A stretch of 47,893 nt of DNA from Anaerolineae bacterium (lineage in GTDB: Bacteria; Chloroflexota; Anaerolineae; Aggregatilineales; Aggregatilineaceae), in assembly GCA_018432315.1 (NCBI GenBank), contig JAHDLB010000058.1, positions 1 through 47,893 of the forward strand, given 5' to 3'. Of this stretch, positions 15,451 to 24,018 are shown in pieces; the stretch's first letter is position 1; each line of letters starts with the position of its first letter. The position numbers were made by a program, and so were the translations under genes. The notes beneath the pieces were generated by a model. It was not told where the DNA came from and did not search any database. It worked only from the letters and a program-made list of their open reading frames with translations.

Positions 15451-16671
15451 TCACGACGACGCCGGCGACACGGTCACGATCTGTCCCTGGCGCACTTCCC
15501 AGCGGGTGGCCCGCTGCAAAAACTCCGCCGTGAAGATCTCCGGCTCGGTCGTGGTCAATAGCACCTGGTTGGCGCCGTCGATGCGATCCAGCAGGTAGGC
15601 CCGCCGCGCCGCGTCCAGCTCTGCGATCACCTCGTCGAGCAGCAAGATCGGCCACTCGCCCACCACGTCGCGCATCCATTCCAGCTCGGCCAGCTTGAGC
15701 GCCATCACCGCCGTGCGGGTCTGCCCGCGCGAGCCGTACAGACCCAGGTCGTGCCCGTTGAACAACAGGCGAAGCTCGTCGCGCTGGGGGCCGATCAGCG
15801 TCATGCCGCGCGCGATCTCCTCGCCGACCGTCTCGCCCAGCCGCTCGCGGAACTGCCCCGCGATCGCCCCCGCGTCGAGCTGCCGGTTCAGGTCCAGGCC
15901 CAGCACGTCGAAGGACAACTGGCCGGTGTTGTTCGCCGTGGGCATGAAGCCGGGCTGGTAGCACAGCTCGAGGTCTTCCTCGTTCCCGGACAGGTCGCGG
16001 TGAATCTGGCGCGCCTTCACTTCCAGCTCGCGCAGCAGCCGCTGGCGCCCCGCGACCAGCACCGCGCCGGACTCGGTCAGTTGGTCGTCCCAAAACGCGA
16101 GTTCGTCGGGCGAGCCGTCGCTGTCGGCGATGCGCCGCAGCAGGGCGTTGCGCTGAGTCAGCACCTTGTCGAACGTCGCCAGCGCCTGGCAGTATTCCGC
16201 GTCGGTCTGGCACAGCGTCACGTTCATGTAGCGCCGCCGCTCGGCTGGCGCGCCCTCAATCAGCGCCATATCCTGTGGCAGAAACATCACGACGTTGATC
16301 TGGCCGATCAGGTCCATCACGCGGCGCGACACCCCGTTGACGCGGATCTCCTTGTTCAGGCGCGCCCCGTTCAGGCCGCCGTTGGCCTCGGTGAGCGTGA
16401 TCTCGATCCGGTTGAGCGCCCGGCTGGTTGTGACGACCTCCGCGCCGATCTTGGCGAACGGCAGCAGGTCCTGATCGGCGTTCCAGTTGATCAACTGCCG
16501 GTCGGACGTCGTATAGGGCGAGCGCGACGTCGCCAGGTAATAGATCGCTTCGAGCAGGCTGGTCTTGCCCTGGGCGTTGGCGCCATGCAGCAGGATCGGG
16601 CCTTCCGGCAGGGAGATTTCCAGCCGCGCGTAGTTGCGGAAGTTCTGCAGAGAGAGATGTTCAATGCGCAT
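15451..16671 (-). CDS. recF: DNA replication and repair protein RecF
   Basis: The 406-residue protein begins MRIEHLSLQNFRNY and carries the Walker A motif GANAQGKTS (30-38), the RecF segment FLPQDMALIEGAPAERRRYMN, an ABC-type signature near GSRGQTRTAVMALKLAE, and Walker B with LLLDEVIAELD. RecF is an SMC-like ATPase that loads RecA at gaps with RecO and RecR. The start is set by homology; the Shine-Dalgarno is poor. The gene lies away from dnaA, dnaN and gyrB, unlike the common oriC arrangement. A promoter lies at 16717-16746. Confidence 0.95.
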   Translation of the reverse strand: MRIEHLSLQNFRNYARLEISLPEGPILLHGANAQGKTSLLEAIYYLATSRSPYTTSDRQLINWNADQDLLPFAKIGAEVVTTSRALNRIEITLTEANGGLNGARLNKEIRVNGVSRRVMDLIGQINVVMFLPQDMALIEGAPAERRRYMNVTLCQTDAEYCQALATFDKVLTQRNALLRRIADSDGSPDELAFWDDQLTESGAVLVAGRQRLLRELEVKARQIHRDLSGNEEDLELCYQPGFMPTANNTGQLSFDVLGLDLNRQLDAGAIAGQFRERLGETVGEEIARGMTLIGPQRDELRLLFNGHDLGLYGSRGQTRTAVMALKLAELEWMRDVVGEWPILLLDEVIAELDAARRAYLLDRIDGANQVLLTTTEPEIFTAEFLQRATRWEVRQGQIVTVSPASS

Positions 16672-16716
16672 GAGTGAGGTAGCCGGGCCCGCGTCCAGAA
16701 TAGTCCAACACCGCCA

Positions 16717-16746
16717 AGTATAACGCTCCTGGCGGGCCATTCCCAA
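16717..16746 (-). promoter_or_regulatory. Sigma-70-type promoter of recF
   Basis: On the minus strand, TTGGGA (16746-16741) and TATACT (16722-16717) are separated by 18 bases in the short gap between the unknown gene at 16752 and recF. The -10 box lies 45 bases ahead of the recF start. Confidence 0.5.
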
Positions 16747-16751
16747 CCCGG

Positions 16752-17555
16752 TCAGACATCCAGCAGCAGCGGCACGCCCAGGCCAAAGGCCACGTACAGC
16801 GCGTGAAGGTACGTCTTCAGCGCCGCGATGGTCTCGTCGTCGCCCGGCTCGTACCGGGGCCGGAACGGGATGTTCGCGGCAATCCACTCGGCGGATGGCG
16901 CCAGCCCCAACTGCATGATCTGGCCGGCGTCGAGCTCCTGCGAGATCGCGCCGCTGAACTGGAGCAGCATCGAGCCGTGCGCCGGTTGGATCGGGCCGGA
17001 CAGGAAGAAAATCTCGAACACCTGATCGCCCGTGATGACGATGCCGTCGATGTCGCGCTCCAGCGGGTGAACGTTCTCCAGAAAGATACCTTCCTGGGCG
17101 CGCAGCCGGGCGGCAGCCTCGCCGGTATACCCCAGCTCGAAGATCGCCTTTTGCAGCAGCACGAACGGCAGCGGGTGATCGTTGCCCGGCAGTTGGTCGA
17201 GCAGCCAGCGCTCGCCCCGGCTCGACAGCGGATAGTTGATGCTGCCCACGCAGCCGAACGGGACCCCGGCGCGGTTGGCCGGGCACCCTTCACAGGCCGG
17301 CTCCCAGGGTGTCAGGGCTTCGGCGGCGTCGAGCAGGTCCTGCACGACGATGATCTCGACGTCTTCGCCGCCGTCCGCCGAGCGCCGGACCATCTCGAAG
17401 CCCATCTCCGACGGGGGCCGGTGATCGCCGTTGTCCCGGTACAGGTCGATGATCGCGTGCGCCCGCTCGCGCCCTTTCAGATAGCCCATCAACCCCTCGA
17501 CGGTCAGGGCGCGCTTCGGCTCGCAGTCGTAATGAATGATGTAGTCGATACCCAC
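16752..17555 (-). CDS. Unknown protein with four possible metal-ligand cysteines
   Basis: The 267-residue protein is not recognised. It has four notable cysteines: C11 (HYDCEPKR) and the cluster C88, C91, C102 (CEGCPANRAGVPFGC). CxxC plus two other Cys could hold zinc or an Fe-S cluster. The N-terminus MGIDYIIHYDCEPK looks like a first strand. The second half is more hydrophobic (QVFEIFFLSGPIQ, LHALYVAFGLGVPLLLD) but has no clear membrane helix. The start is GTG at 17555 with GGGGGTGA 5 bases before it. It precedes recF in the same direction, though recF seems to have its own promoter. Confidence 0.75.
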   Translation of the reverse strand: MGIDYIIHYDCEPKRALTVEGLMGYLKGRERAHAIIDLYRDNGDHRPPSEMGFEMVRRSADGGEDVEIIVVQDLLDAAEALTPWEPACEGCPANRAGVPFGCVGSINYPLSSRGERWLLDQLPGNDHPLPFVLLQKAIFELGYTGEAAARLRAQEGIFLENVHPLERDIDGIVITGDQVFEIFFLSGPIQPAHGSMLLQFSGAISQELDAGQIMQLGLAPSAEWIAANIPFRPRYEPGDDETIAALKTYLHALYVAFGLGVPLLLDV

Positions 17556-17637
17556 AACTCACCCCCAAAGAAGACCGCCCCACGACCAGACGGCGCAGGG
17601 CGGTACGCAGTTCTCACGAATCACGCGGCTGGCGCGG

Positions 17638-19476
17638 TCAGCGGATCGGCAGGTCGCTCACGCGCCCTTCGAACAGCCGCACGTACGCCGCGTTCACCCA
17701 GCCTTGCGTCCCCTCGAACGTGATGAGGTACCACGCGCCGTTCGTGTTGCGCCCCTCGATCACCATCTCGGTGTCCGCCGGAACCGTGCCCAGCATGTCA
17801 CCGCGCAGACTGGCGGCATTGCGCAGGTTGAGGTTGTTGAGCGCGCGACCGCGCACGGTCACCGGCTGCCCGGCCTCATCTTCCGGCACGAACACGCTGC
17901 CCGGCGGGGGCGGCGGCACGATCTCGTTGCTCACCAGCAGGTCGCTCACCTTGCCATCCAGCAGCCGGACGTAGAGCGCGCTCACCCAGCCGCGAATGCC
18001 CTGGTACTCCACCAGGTACCACGCGCCGTTGCGATTGCGCGCCTGGACAGTCACCTCGGCGCCCTGCGGAACCGACGCGATCACCTCCGCCGCGTAAGCC
18101 GACGGGCCGTCACGCAGGTTGAGCGTATCGGTCGCCTGGCCGCGCAGGGTTATGAAGCTCTCGCCTTCCGGCGGGACCGCCGCCGGTGGAGCCACGTCGA
18201 CCTCGATGCGCGGGATGTGGTCCACAAAATCGGGCTGGCCGCCGCCGGTGGTGTCCTCGTTCATAGCCGAGTCCGAGCTGTACAGGTAAACCCAGTCGTT
18301 GGTCACCCAGCCGGTCCGCGTTTCGTCCAGCTCGATCAGCAGCCACGACAGGTCGGCCACACCACCCAGGACCCGGTAATCGTCGGGATAGAAAATCTGC
18401 GCAATGGTCGGGTTGCCGAGGCCGGGGCCGGTGCGGACGTTCACGTTATCCGCCGTAACAGCCGCCCAGACGGGGATTGCCGGGCGCGCGGGCTGAGCGG
18501 GCGTGCCGCTCGTTTCCTCGTCGCCGCCCAGCAGCTCAGGGGGCAGCGTGCGTTTCTGCCAGTACAGCTTGATCCGGGCGTTTCCACCGGGATCGTAGTA
18601 TTCGACGCGCAAGACGTGCGCGCCTTCGGTCAGCTCGTACAGGTCGGCGCGGTATTCCTTGTAGGTGTCGCCCGGATTATTCCACGCCTCGATGATCTGC
18701 GTGTCGTCAACCCACATCCGCACGCCACCGTTGGCGCCCAGCACGAACTGCCACCAGCCCGACTGGTTGAACTGCACGGGCGCGGTCCACCGCGCGCTGA
18801 ACGCGTCATCCGGGATTCCGTCAGCCGGCGAGCCGGTCTGCCAATCGAATTCGACCTTGAAATCCTGGCGCGTTACCGTGGGGCTGCCGGCCAGGTCGGG
18901 CGTATTCCAGTATTCGCCCTTCCAATCGGCGGCATCACCGATCGCGTCGGGCGTGTCCGCGCCGCCGGGGTTGGTCGTCGCGCCACCGGGGCCGGTCCAC
19001 GACGCTTCGATCCGGGCAACGCCGGACGCCTCGAAGTATTCGATCCGCAGGTCGTGGTTGCCGGCGGTAAGTTGATCGACGCTCACCTCATACACGGCAA
19101 AGCCTTCGGGCGATCCCTGCCATTTATCGATAATCTGGAGCGTATCGATCCACATGCGGACGCCGTCATCGACGCCGACTCTAAATGTCCACGTGCCAGA
19201 AGTGGGGAAGAAAACCGTCTTGGTCCAGCGGGCGCTGAAGTTGTCGACCGGCACACCCTCACCGGGCGACCCGGTTCCCCAGTTGAAGTTCACCTGATCG
19301 TCCACGCGCGTGAGCACCGGTGAACCCGACAGGCTCTGGTTGTTATAATATTCGGCGTTCCACTGCGTGCCCGGGTTGGCTTCCGCCACCTGGGGGGCCG
19401 GCAGGTCGGGCACGCCGAGGCCAAGCAGAACCACGGTCATCACGACGACAAGGCCACATATGGTCAGTTTTCGCAT
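17638..19476 (-). CDS. Secreted protein with two PA14 domains and three SH3b domains
   Basis: The 612-residue protein starts with a signal peptide (MRKLTICGLVVVMTVVLLGL). Two PA14-like domains follow at about 37-160 and 184-307, each with AEYYN or GEYWN and a DDGVRMWID or NGGVRMWVD core. Three bacterial SH3 repeats lie at about 337-398, 442-507 and 538-602; the last two are close copies (LNLR..., RNGAWYL or TNGAWYL, GWV...YVRL). PA14 often binds carbohydrate, and SH3b often binds cell wall peptides. A role as a wall-associated glycan-binding protein is inference. It has its own promoter at 19523-19551 and is next to glycosyltransferase genes. Confidence 0.88.
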   Translation of the reverse strand: MRKLTICGLVVVMTVVLLGLGVPDLPAPQVAEANPGTQWNAEYYNNQSLSGSPVLTRVDDQVNFNWGTGSPGEGVPVDNFSARWTKTVFFPTSGTWTFRVGVDDGVRMWIDTLQIIDKWQGSPEGFAVYEVSVDQLTAGNHDLRIEYFEASGVARIEASWTGPGGATTNPGGADTPDAIGDAADWKGEYWNTPDLAGSPTVTRQDFKVEFDWQTGSPADGIPDDAFSARWTAPVQFNQSGWWQFVLGANGGVRMWVDDTQIIEAWNNPGDTYKEYRADLYELTEGAHVLRVEYYDPGGNARIKLYWQKRTLPPELLGGDEETSGTPAQPARPAIPVWAAVTADNVNVRTGPGLGNPTIAQIFYPDDYRVLGGVADLSWLLIELDETRTGWVTNDWVYLYSSDSAMNEDTTGGGQPDFVDHIPRIEVDVAPPAAVPPEGESFITLRGQATDTLNLRDGPSAYAAEVIASVPQGAEVTVQARNRNGAWYLVEYQGIRGWVSALYVRLLDGKVSDLLVSNEIVPPPPPGSVFVPEDEAGQPVTVRGRALNNLNLRNAASLRGDMLGTVPADTEMVIEGRNTNGAWYLITFEGTQGWVNAAYVRLFEGRVSDLPIR

Positions 19477-19522
19477 CACACTTATTCCCTGAATGTTAAC
19501 CTTCAACAGTACATGCCCCCGA

Positions 19523-19551
19523 ATTATAGAAAGTGGATCCCCATCTCGCAA
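19523..19551 (-). promoter_or_regulatory. Promoter of the PA14/SH3b gene
   Basis: On the minus strand, TTGCGA (19551-19546) and a perfect TATAAT (19528-19523) are 17 bases apart. The -10 lies 46 bases ahead of the start codon. Confidence 0.7.
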
Positions 19552-19562
19552 ACTCTGTTTGC
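19548..19562. promoter_or_regulatory. Inverted repeat overlapping a -35 box (possible operator)
   Basis: GCAAAC-TCT-GTTTGC is a perfect 6-3-6 inverted repeat. It covers four bases of the -35 element of the PA14/SH3b promoter and ends 9 bases before the stop of the upstream glycosyltransferase gene. No T-tract follows on either strand, so an operator is likelier than a terminator. Confidence 0.4.
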
Positions 19563-19571
19563 CTGACGCTT

Positions 19572-20678
19572 TCATGACGAGGGACGCGCCGCCATCTCCA
19601 GGGCTTCGATCGCCTGCTCGGCGGCGCGCTGCCACGTGAAGCGCCCGGCCTGCACGAATCCCCTGGCGATCAGGCTGTCGCGCAGCGCGCTGTCCGCCAC
19701 GATCTGTTCGATCCCCGCCGCGATGGCCCCCACGTCGCGCGGATTGACGAGCAGCGCCGCCGGGCCGGCCACTTCGGGCAGTGACGACGTCGCGCTGGTG
19801 ATCACCGGCGTGCCACAGCGCATCGCCTCCAGCACCGGGAAGCCAAAGCCCTCGTGCAGCGTCGGGAAGACCAGCGCCTCGGCCCCGCTGTACAGGGCCG
19901 CGACGTCGGCATCATCGACGTAGCCGGGCAGCACGACGCCGTGCACGCCTTCGGTCCAGCGCGGATCGTAGAGCCAGCCCTGCGGCCCGGCCAGCACCAG
20001 CCCGACGTCCGTCCCGCCTTGCGCGGCCCGCCAGCGCCCGTATGCCTGGACGATGCGCGCGATGTTCTTGCGCGGCTGGAGTGTGCCCACGAACAGCAGG
20101 TAGCGCTCCGGCAGCCGGTAGCGGGCGCGCACTGCCGCCAGCGCAGCCGGGTCGCGCACCGGGGCGAGCGACTCGTCCACGCCGGGATAGACCAGGGTGA
20201 TTTTGCTGTCGGAGATGTGATAGTGCGCCGCGATGTCGTTGGCCGTCGCCAGTGAGTCGGCCAGGATGCGCGTCGCGCGCCGGACGTTGTGCCGGGTGGA
20301 CCAGTCGAGATAGCGCCGCGAGAGGTCTGGATGCGCGCCGGGGAAGTACACGTAGCCCAGGTCGTGCACCGTCACCACGGCGGGGCCGGGAAACGACACC
20401 GGCAGCACGTGCGACGGCACGAACGTCACATCGGGCCGGTCGCGCCACAGCGCCGCCGCAAACCGGACGTGCGTCCACAGCCGGGGCCAGGGGATCACGC
20501 GCCGGTCCGCATCGGGAAACAGGTCGCCGGGCGGCTGGTCGCGGAAATAGAGCACCAGCCGGTGCGGCGTGTCTAGCGCCAGCATCGCCCGGATGAGCTG
20601 CAAAGCGTAATTCTCGGTGCCGGTCCGCTGCGCGGTAGTGGTCCGGCTGGCGTCCACCGCAATCGTCAGCGGGCGCAT
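19572..20678 (-). CDS. GT4-family glycosyltransferase
   Basis: The 368-residue protein has the two-domain layout of GT-B enzymes. The N-terminal half starts LTIAVDASRTTTAQRTGTENYA. The C-terminal half has YLLFVGTLQPRKNI, then LVLAGPQGWLYD, and the EX7E motif region FPTLHEGFGFPVLEAMRCGTPV. GT4 enzymes transfer sugars from nucleotide donors with retention, often in cell surface polysaccharide synthesis. The start is coupled to the upstream membrane protein gene (TGA, one base, ATG). Its relative at 22453 shares the same motifs. Confidence 0.92.
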   Translation of the reverse strand: MRPLTIAVDASRTTTAQRTGTENYALQLIRAMLALDTPHRLVLYFRDQPPGDLFPDADRRVIPWPRLWTHVRFAAALWRDRPDVTFVPSHVLPVSFPGPAVVTVHDLGYVYFPGAHPDLSRRYLDWSTRHNVRRATRILADSLATANDIAAHYHISDSKITLVYPGVDESLAPVRDPAALAAVRARYRLPERYLLFVGTLQPRKNIARIVQAYGRWRAAQGGTDVGLVLAGPQGWLYDPRWTEGVHGVVLPGYVDDADVAALYSGAEALVFPTLHEGFGFPVLEAMRCGTPVITSATSSLPEVAGPAALLVNPRDVGAIAAGIEQIVADSALRDSLIARGFVQAGRFTWQRAAEQAIEALEMAARPSS

Positions 20679-20679
20679 G

Positions 20680-21552
20680 TCAGGGCGATCCTGCCCGGCG
20701 GCGAAACACCAGCGGCAGCAAGCCGATCCCGATCACCGAGAACAGCAGCGGCCAATAGTCGGCCACGTCGTCGAGCACATCCTGCTCGATGGTTCCCTGG
20801 GTGACCAAAAACGCGACCGCGCTCATGACCAGGATCGTGAGCCCAAGCAGCAGCAGGCGCGCGTCGTGCAGGCGCTCGAACAGGTAGGTGACCACCAGCG
20901 CCAACCCCAGCGAGACCAGCAGCAGCGGCCACCACTCGGTGGCCTCCGGCTCGCCCTCGATCCCCAGCATCACCAGCGCGATCGATCCGGCAGCCAGCCA
21001 GATCCAGAACCCGAAAAACAACAGGCCACGCTCGTGCCGCCCAAACACGATGGCGTGGAAGATGAACGTGAAGCCCACCACCAGCACCGCGATCGCGCCC
21101 AGCGTGAGGGTGGAATAGTCCGGCAGGTCGCGGACGTCGCGCTCGCGGGCGATCAAATAGGCGCCCAGCGCGATGGCGAACAACGCCAGCGGCAGCGTGC
21201 CGATCTGCATCCGGAGCCGCCGCCGGAAGCTCTGGGCGCGCGGCTGGCGCAGGCGCTCCGTTTCATCGACGGGCGCTATCTCGCGCTCGTCAGGCTGCTC
21301 GTCGTACTCATCACCGGCGGGCTCCTCCGGCGGAAGCTCGTCCGCCGGCTCGAACGGCGCCTCCTCGGCCTCCTCCGCCTCGCCCGGTTCGTCGAAGTCG
21401 TCGAATTCATCCGGCTCCGCAGCGTCGAGGGCGTCCAGCGCCGCGTCGAAGGCCTCTTCCGAAACCAGCTCATCACTGCCCAGGGAATCGGCATCAGACT
21501 CCCATTCCTGGGGTTGATCCTCGTCCGACCACTGCTCGCGATCATCGGTCAT
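20680..21552 (-). CDS. Membrane protein with a long acidic N-terminal region
   Basis: The 290-residue protein starts with about 95 residues very rich in Asp and Glu (such as DEFDDFDEPGEAEEAEEAP) that are probably disordered. An Arg-rich patch (LRQPRAQSFRRRLR) follows, then about six membrane helices between residue 115 and the C-terminus. I do not recognise a family. GGAGG lies 9 bases ahead of the ATG, and a promoter lies at 21573-21600. It probably forms an operon with the downstream GT4 glycosyltransferase. Confidence 0.78.
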   Translation of the reverse strand: MTDDREQWSDEDQPQEWESDADSLGSDELVSEEAFDAALDALDAAEPDEFDDFDEPGEAEEAEEAPFEPADELPPEEPAGDEYDEQPDEREIAPVDETERLRQPRAQSFRRRLRMQIGTLPLALFAIALGAYLIARERDVRDLPDYSTLTLGAIAVLVVGFTFIFHAIVFGRHERGLLFFGFWIWLAAGSIALVMLGIEGEPEATEWWPLLLVSLGLALVVTYLFERLHDARLLLLGLTILVMSAVAFLVTQGTIEQDVLDDVADYWPLLFSVIGIGLLPLVFRRRAGSP

Positions 21553-21572
21553 AGGTGTATCCTCCGCCCCTT

Positions 21573-21600
21573 ATTTTAGCGGTCCCCTGCCCGAAAGCAA
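21573..21600 (-). promoter_or_regulatory. Promoter of the acidic membrane protein-glycosyltransferase operon
   Basis: On the minus strand, TTGCTT (21600-21595) and TAAAAT (21578-21573) are 16 bases apart, with the -10 about 20 bases ahead of the ATG at 21552. Confidence 0.55.
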
Positions 21601-21679
21601 CACTGGCCCAAACCCCACACAGCGGGGTACAATGCGGCTGTATCGTGATTTTCAGAGCAAAGGCAACCGTCCGGCCAAC

Positions 21680-22456
21680 ATGACCGCCCAAGCCGAAGCC
21701 CACCCGCGAGTCACTATTCTGGGCGTGCCCATCGACCCGGTGACGTTCGACCAGATGCTCGACCGCATCGCGACGTGGATCGCGGCAGGCGACCGCCTCC
21801 ACCAGATTTGCACCGTCAGCCCTGAATTCGTCATGATCGCCCAGGACAACCCGGAATTCATGTGCGTCCTTCGCACGGCGGATCTGTGCGTGGCGGACGG
21901 CGTCGGGCTGTTGTTCGCGGCGCGTTACCTGGGTCATCGCCTGCCGGAGCGCGTCACCGGGTCCGACGGCACGCCGCTGATCGCCCAGCGCGCTGCGCGC
22001 GAGGGCTGGTCGCTGTTCCTGCTGGGCGCGGGTCCCGGCGTGGCCGAACGCGCCGCCGACCGCCTGATCCGGCAGAATCCGGGCCTGCGCGTGGTGGGCA
22101 CGTGGGCAGGCAGCCCCGCCCCGGAAGAAGAAGAGGAGATCGTCGCGCGCGTCAACGCCGCCGGCGCGGACATCCTGCTGGTCGCCTACGGCGCGCCGCG
22201 CCAGGACCTCTGGATCGCGCGGAACCGCGACCGGCTCGATGTCAGCGTGGCGATCGGCGTGGGTGGCTCGCTCGATTTCGTCGCGGGCGTGGTGCCGCGG
22301 GCGCCGCGCTGGATGCGCCGGCTGGCGCTGGAATGGCTGTTCCGGCTGATGCGCCAACCGTGGCGCTGGCGGCGAATGCTGCGCCTGCCCCGGTTCGTGT
22401 GGGCCGTGCTCCGCCACCGCGAGCGCGCGATCGCCCAGGAGGGAGAACCATCGTGA
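21680..22456 (+). CDS. WecG/TagA/CpsF-family glycosyltransferase
   Basis: This 258-residue protein has the family pattern: VTILGVPIDPVTFDQML, CTVSPEFVMIAQDNPEF, LCVADGVGLLFAARYLG with the conserved Asp, RVTGSD, LFLLGAGPGVAERAA, and GAPRQDLWI near 180-190. Known members (GT26) add ManNAc or a related sugar to a lipid-linked precursor of teichoic acid or enterobacterial common antigen. ATG at 21680 is chosen because TACAAT at 21628-21633 looks like a -10 box that overlaps the earlier in-frame ATG at 21632. No Shine-Dalgarno is seen. Its stop overlaps the next gene (GTGA). Confidence 0.92.
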   Translation: MTAQAEAHPRVTILGVPIDPVTFDQMLDRIATWIAAGDRLHQICTVSPEFVMIAQDNPEFMCVLRTADLCVADGVGLLFAARYLGHRLPERVTGSDGTPLIAQRAAREGWSLFLLGAGPGVAERAADRLIRQNPGLRVVGTWAGSPAPEEEEEIVARVNAAGADILLVAYGAPRQDLWIARNRDRLDVSVAIGVGGSLDFVAGVVPRAPRWMRRLALEWLFRLMRQPWRWRRMLRLPRFVWAVLRHRERAIAQEGEPS

Positions 22457-23577
22457 CCATCTACGTTGATGTGTCCGCTGCCGTCAACAGCCGGGCCGGG
22501 CTGGGGCGCTATGCCCGGTCGCTGGCCCAGGCGTTGATCGGCGAAATGGACGCGCCCCCCACCCTGTTCTACAACCGGACCGACCAGGCGCAGGACATCC
22601 CCGAATGGGCGGCCATTCCGCGCCGTTCGATCCGGATCGGCTACAAACCCTGGCGCTTGATGATCTGGCAGGCGCAGGTCTTCCGCATCGCGTTCAACCG
22701 GCTGGTGCCGGGTGCGCGCCTGTTCCACGCCACGGAACACCTGCTGCTGCCGCTGCGCGACGTGCCCACCGTCATGACTGTGCATGACCTGATCTTCAAG
22801 CTGTTTCCGCAGCACCACAAGAAGCTGAACTACTGGTTCCTGAATGCCGCCATGCCGCTGTTCGTGCGCCGGGCGGACGCGATCATCGTCGTGTCGCAGG
22901 CCACCAAGAACGACCTGATCCGTCACTATGGCACGCCCGACAACAAGATCACCGTCGTCCACGAGGCCGCCGCGCCCCATTTCCGCGTCCCGCCGGACTC
23001 GGAAGTCGCGCGCGTGCGGGCCATCTACGACCTGCCGGACCGTTTCCTGCTGGCGGTGGGAACCATCGAGCCGCGCAAGAACCTGACCCGGCTGGCCGAG
23101 AGCCTGGCCCGGCTGCGCCAGGATCACCGCGATCTCCAGTTGATCGTGGTCGGCGCCAAGGGCTGGCTGTACGATGACTTCTTCGCCCGCCTGGAGGAAT
23201 TGGGCGTACAGGATGCCGTGCGGCTGTTGGGGTACGTGCCGGACGCCGACCTCCCGGCGATCTTCCGCGCGGCGACGGTGTACGTGATGGCGTCGCTCTA
23301 CGAAGGCGCGGGCCTGCCCGTGCTGGAGGCGATGGCCTGTGGCGCGCCGGTGGTCAGCAGCCGCGAATCGAGCATGCCCGAGCTGGGCGCCGACGTGGCC
23401 CGCTACTTCAATCCGTACGACGTCAACCACATGACGGACGTAATCGGGATGGTGCTGGACGACCCGCTGCTGCGCGACGAGATGGCCGCCGCCGGGCCGG
23501 AACGCGCCGCGCGATTCTCGTGGCAGCGCGCCGCCCGCGAGACGCTGTCCGTTTACAGGAGCATCATGCAGCCATGA
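22453..23577 (+). CDS. GT4-family glycosyltransferase
   Basis: The 374-residue GT-B protein starts with GTG (VTIYVDVSAAVNSRAGLGRYA); its GTGA overlaps the stop of the TagA-like gene and GGAGGGAGAA lies just upstream. Key segments are VMTVHDLIFKLFP, FLLAVGTIEPRKNLTRLAE, LIVVGAKGWLYDD and VYVMASLYEGAGLPVLEAMACG with the EX7E motif. It probably adds the next sugar after the TagA-like enzyme in a surface glycan pathway. It is clearly related to the glycosyltransferase at 19572. Confidence 0.93.
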   Translation: MTIYVDVSAAVNSRAGLGRYARSLAQALIGEMDAPPTLFYNRTDQAQDIPEWAAIPRRSIRIGYKPWRLMIWQAQVFRIAFNRLVPGARLFHATEHLLLPLRDVPTVMTVHDLIFKLFPQHHKKLNYWFLNAAMPLFVRRADAIIVVSQATKNDLIRHYGTPDNKITVVHEAAAPHFRVPPDSEVARVRAIYDLPDRFLLAVGTIEPRKNLTRLAESLARLRQDHRDLQLIVVGAKGWLYDDFFARLEELGVQDAVRLLGYVPDADLPAIFRAATVYVMASLYEGAGLPVLEAMACGAPVVSSRESSMPELGADVARYFNPYDVNHMTDVIGMVLDDPLLRDEMAAAGPERAARFSWQRAARETLSVYRSIMQP

Positions 23578-23594
23578 CCACAGGAGAGATTGCG

Positions 23595-24017
23595 ATGCGC
23601 GTGCGCGACGTCATGACCGCCGATCCCGTGACCGTCCAGCCCGACGACACGCTGCGCACCGTGCAGGACCGGATGAGCGCGCACGACTGCCGCCGCCTGC
23701 CGGTAGTGGACCCGGCGGGACAGTTGTGCGGGATCATCACCGACCGGGACGTGCGGCTCGCCCTCAACTCGCCGCTGGTGCTGCGCGAGCGCTGGCAGGA
23801 CGACATGCTGCTCGATCACACGCTGGTCGACGCCTGCATGACGCCCGACCCGGTCACGACTGCCCCCGACGCGCCCCTACCCGGCGCGATCGATCTACTG
23901 CTCCGGCACAAGATCAGCGGCCTGCCCGTACTGGACGGCGACCGGCTGGTGGGGATCGTCACGGTGACCGATCTGCTGCGCGCGCTGGCCCGCCTGCTCC
24001 AACCGGGCGGGAAATAG
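23595..24017 (+). CDS. Tandem CBS-domain protein
   Basis: The protein is 140 residues with two CBS motifs: VRDVMTADPVTVQPDDTL ... LPVVDPAGQLCGIITDRDV and VDACMTPDPVTTAPDAPL ... LPVLDGDRLVGIVTVTDLL. CBS pairs bind adenosine nucleotides and act as regulatory sensors. ATG at 23595 is chosen because AGGAGA (23582-23587) lies 7 bases upstream; an in-frame ATG at 23574 overlaps the preceding gene's stop and would add seven residues. There is no effector domain, so its partner is unknown. It ends one base from the convergent histidine kinase gene. Confidence 0.88.
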   Translation: MRVRDVMTADPVTVQPDDTLRTVQDRMSAHDCRRLPVVDPAGQLCGIITDRDVRLALNSPLVLRERWQDDMLLDHTLVDACMTPDPVTTAPDAPLPGAIDLLLRHKISGLPVLDGDRLVGIVTVTDLLRALARLLQPGGK

Positions 24018-24018
24018 C

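Noticed and set aside
17573-17610. Hairpin ACCGCCC ... GGGCGGT between the PA14/SH3b gene and the unknown gene
   Set aside because: The stem is only 7 bp with a long loop and no T-tract on either strand, so chance in GC-rich DNA is likely.
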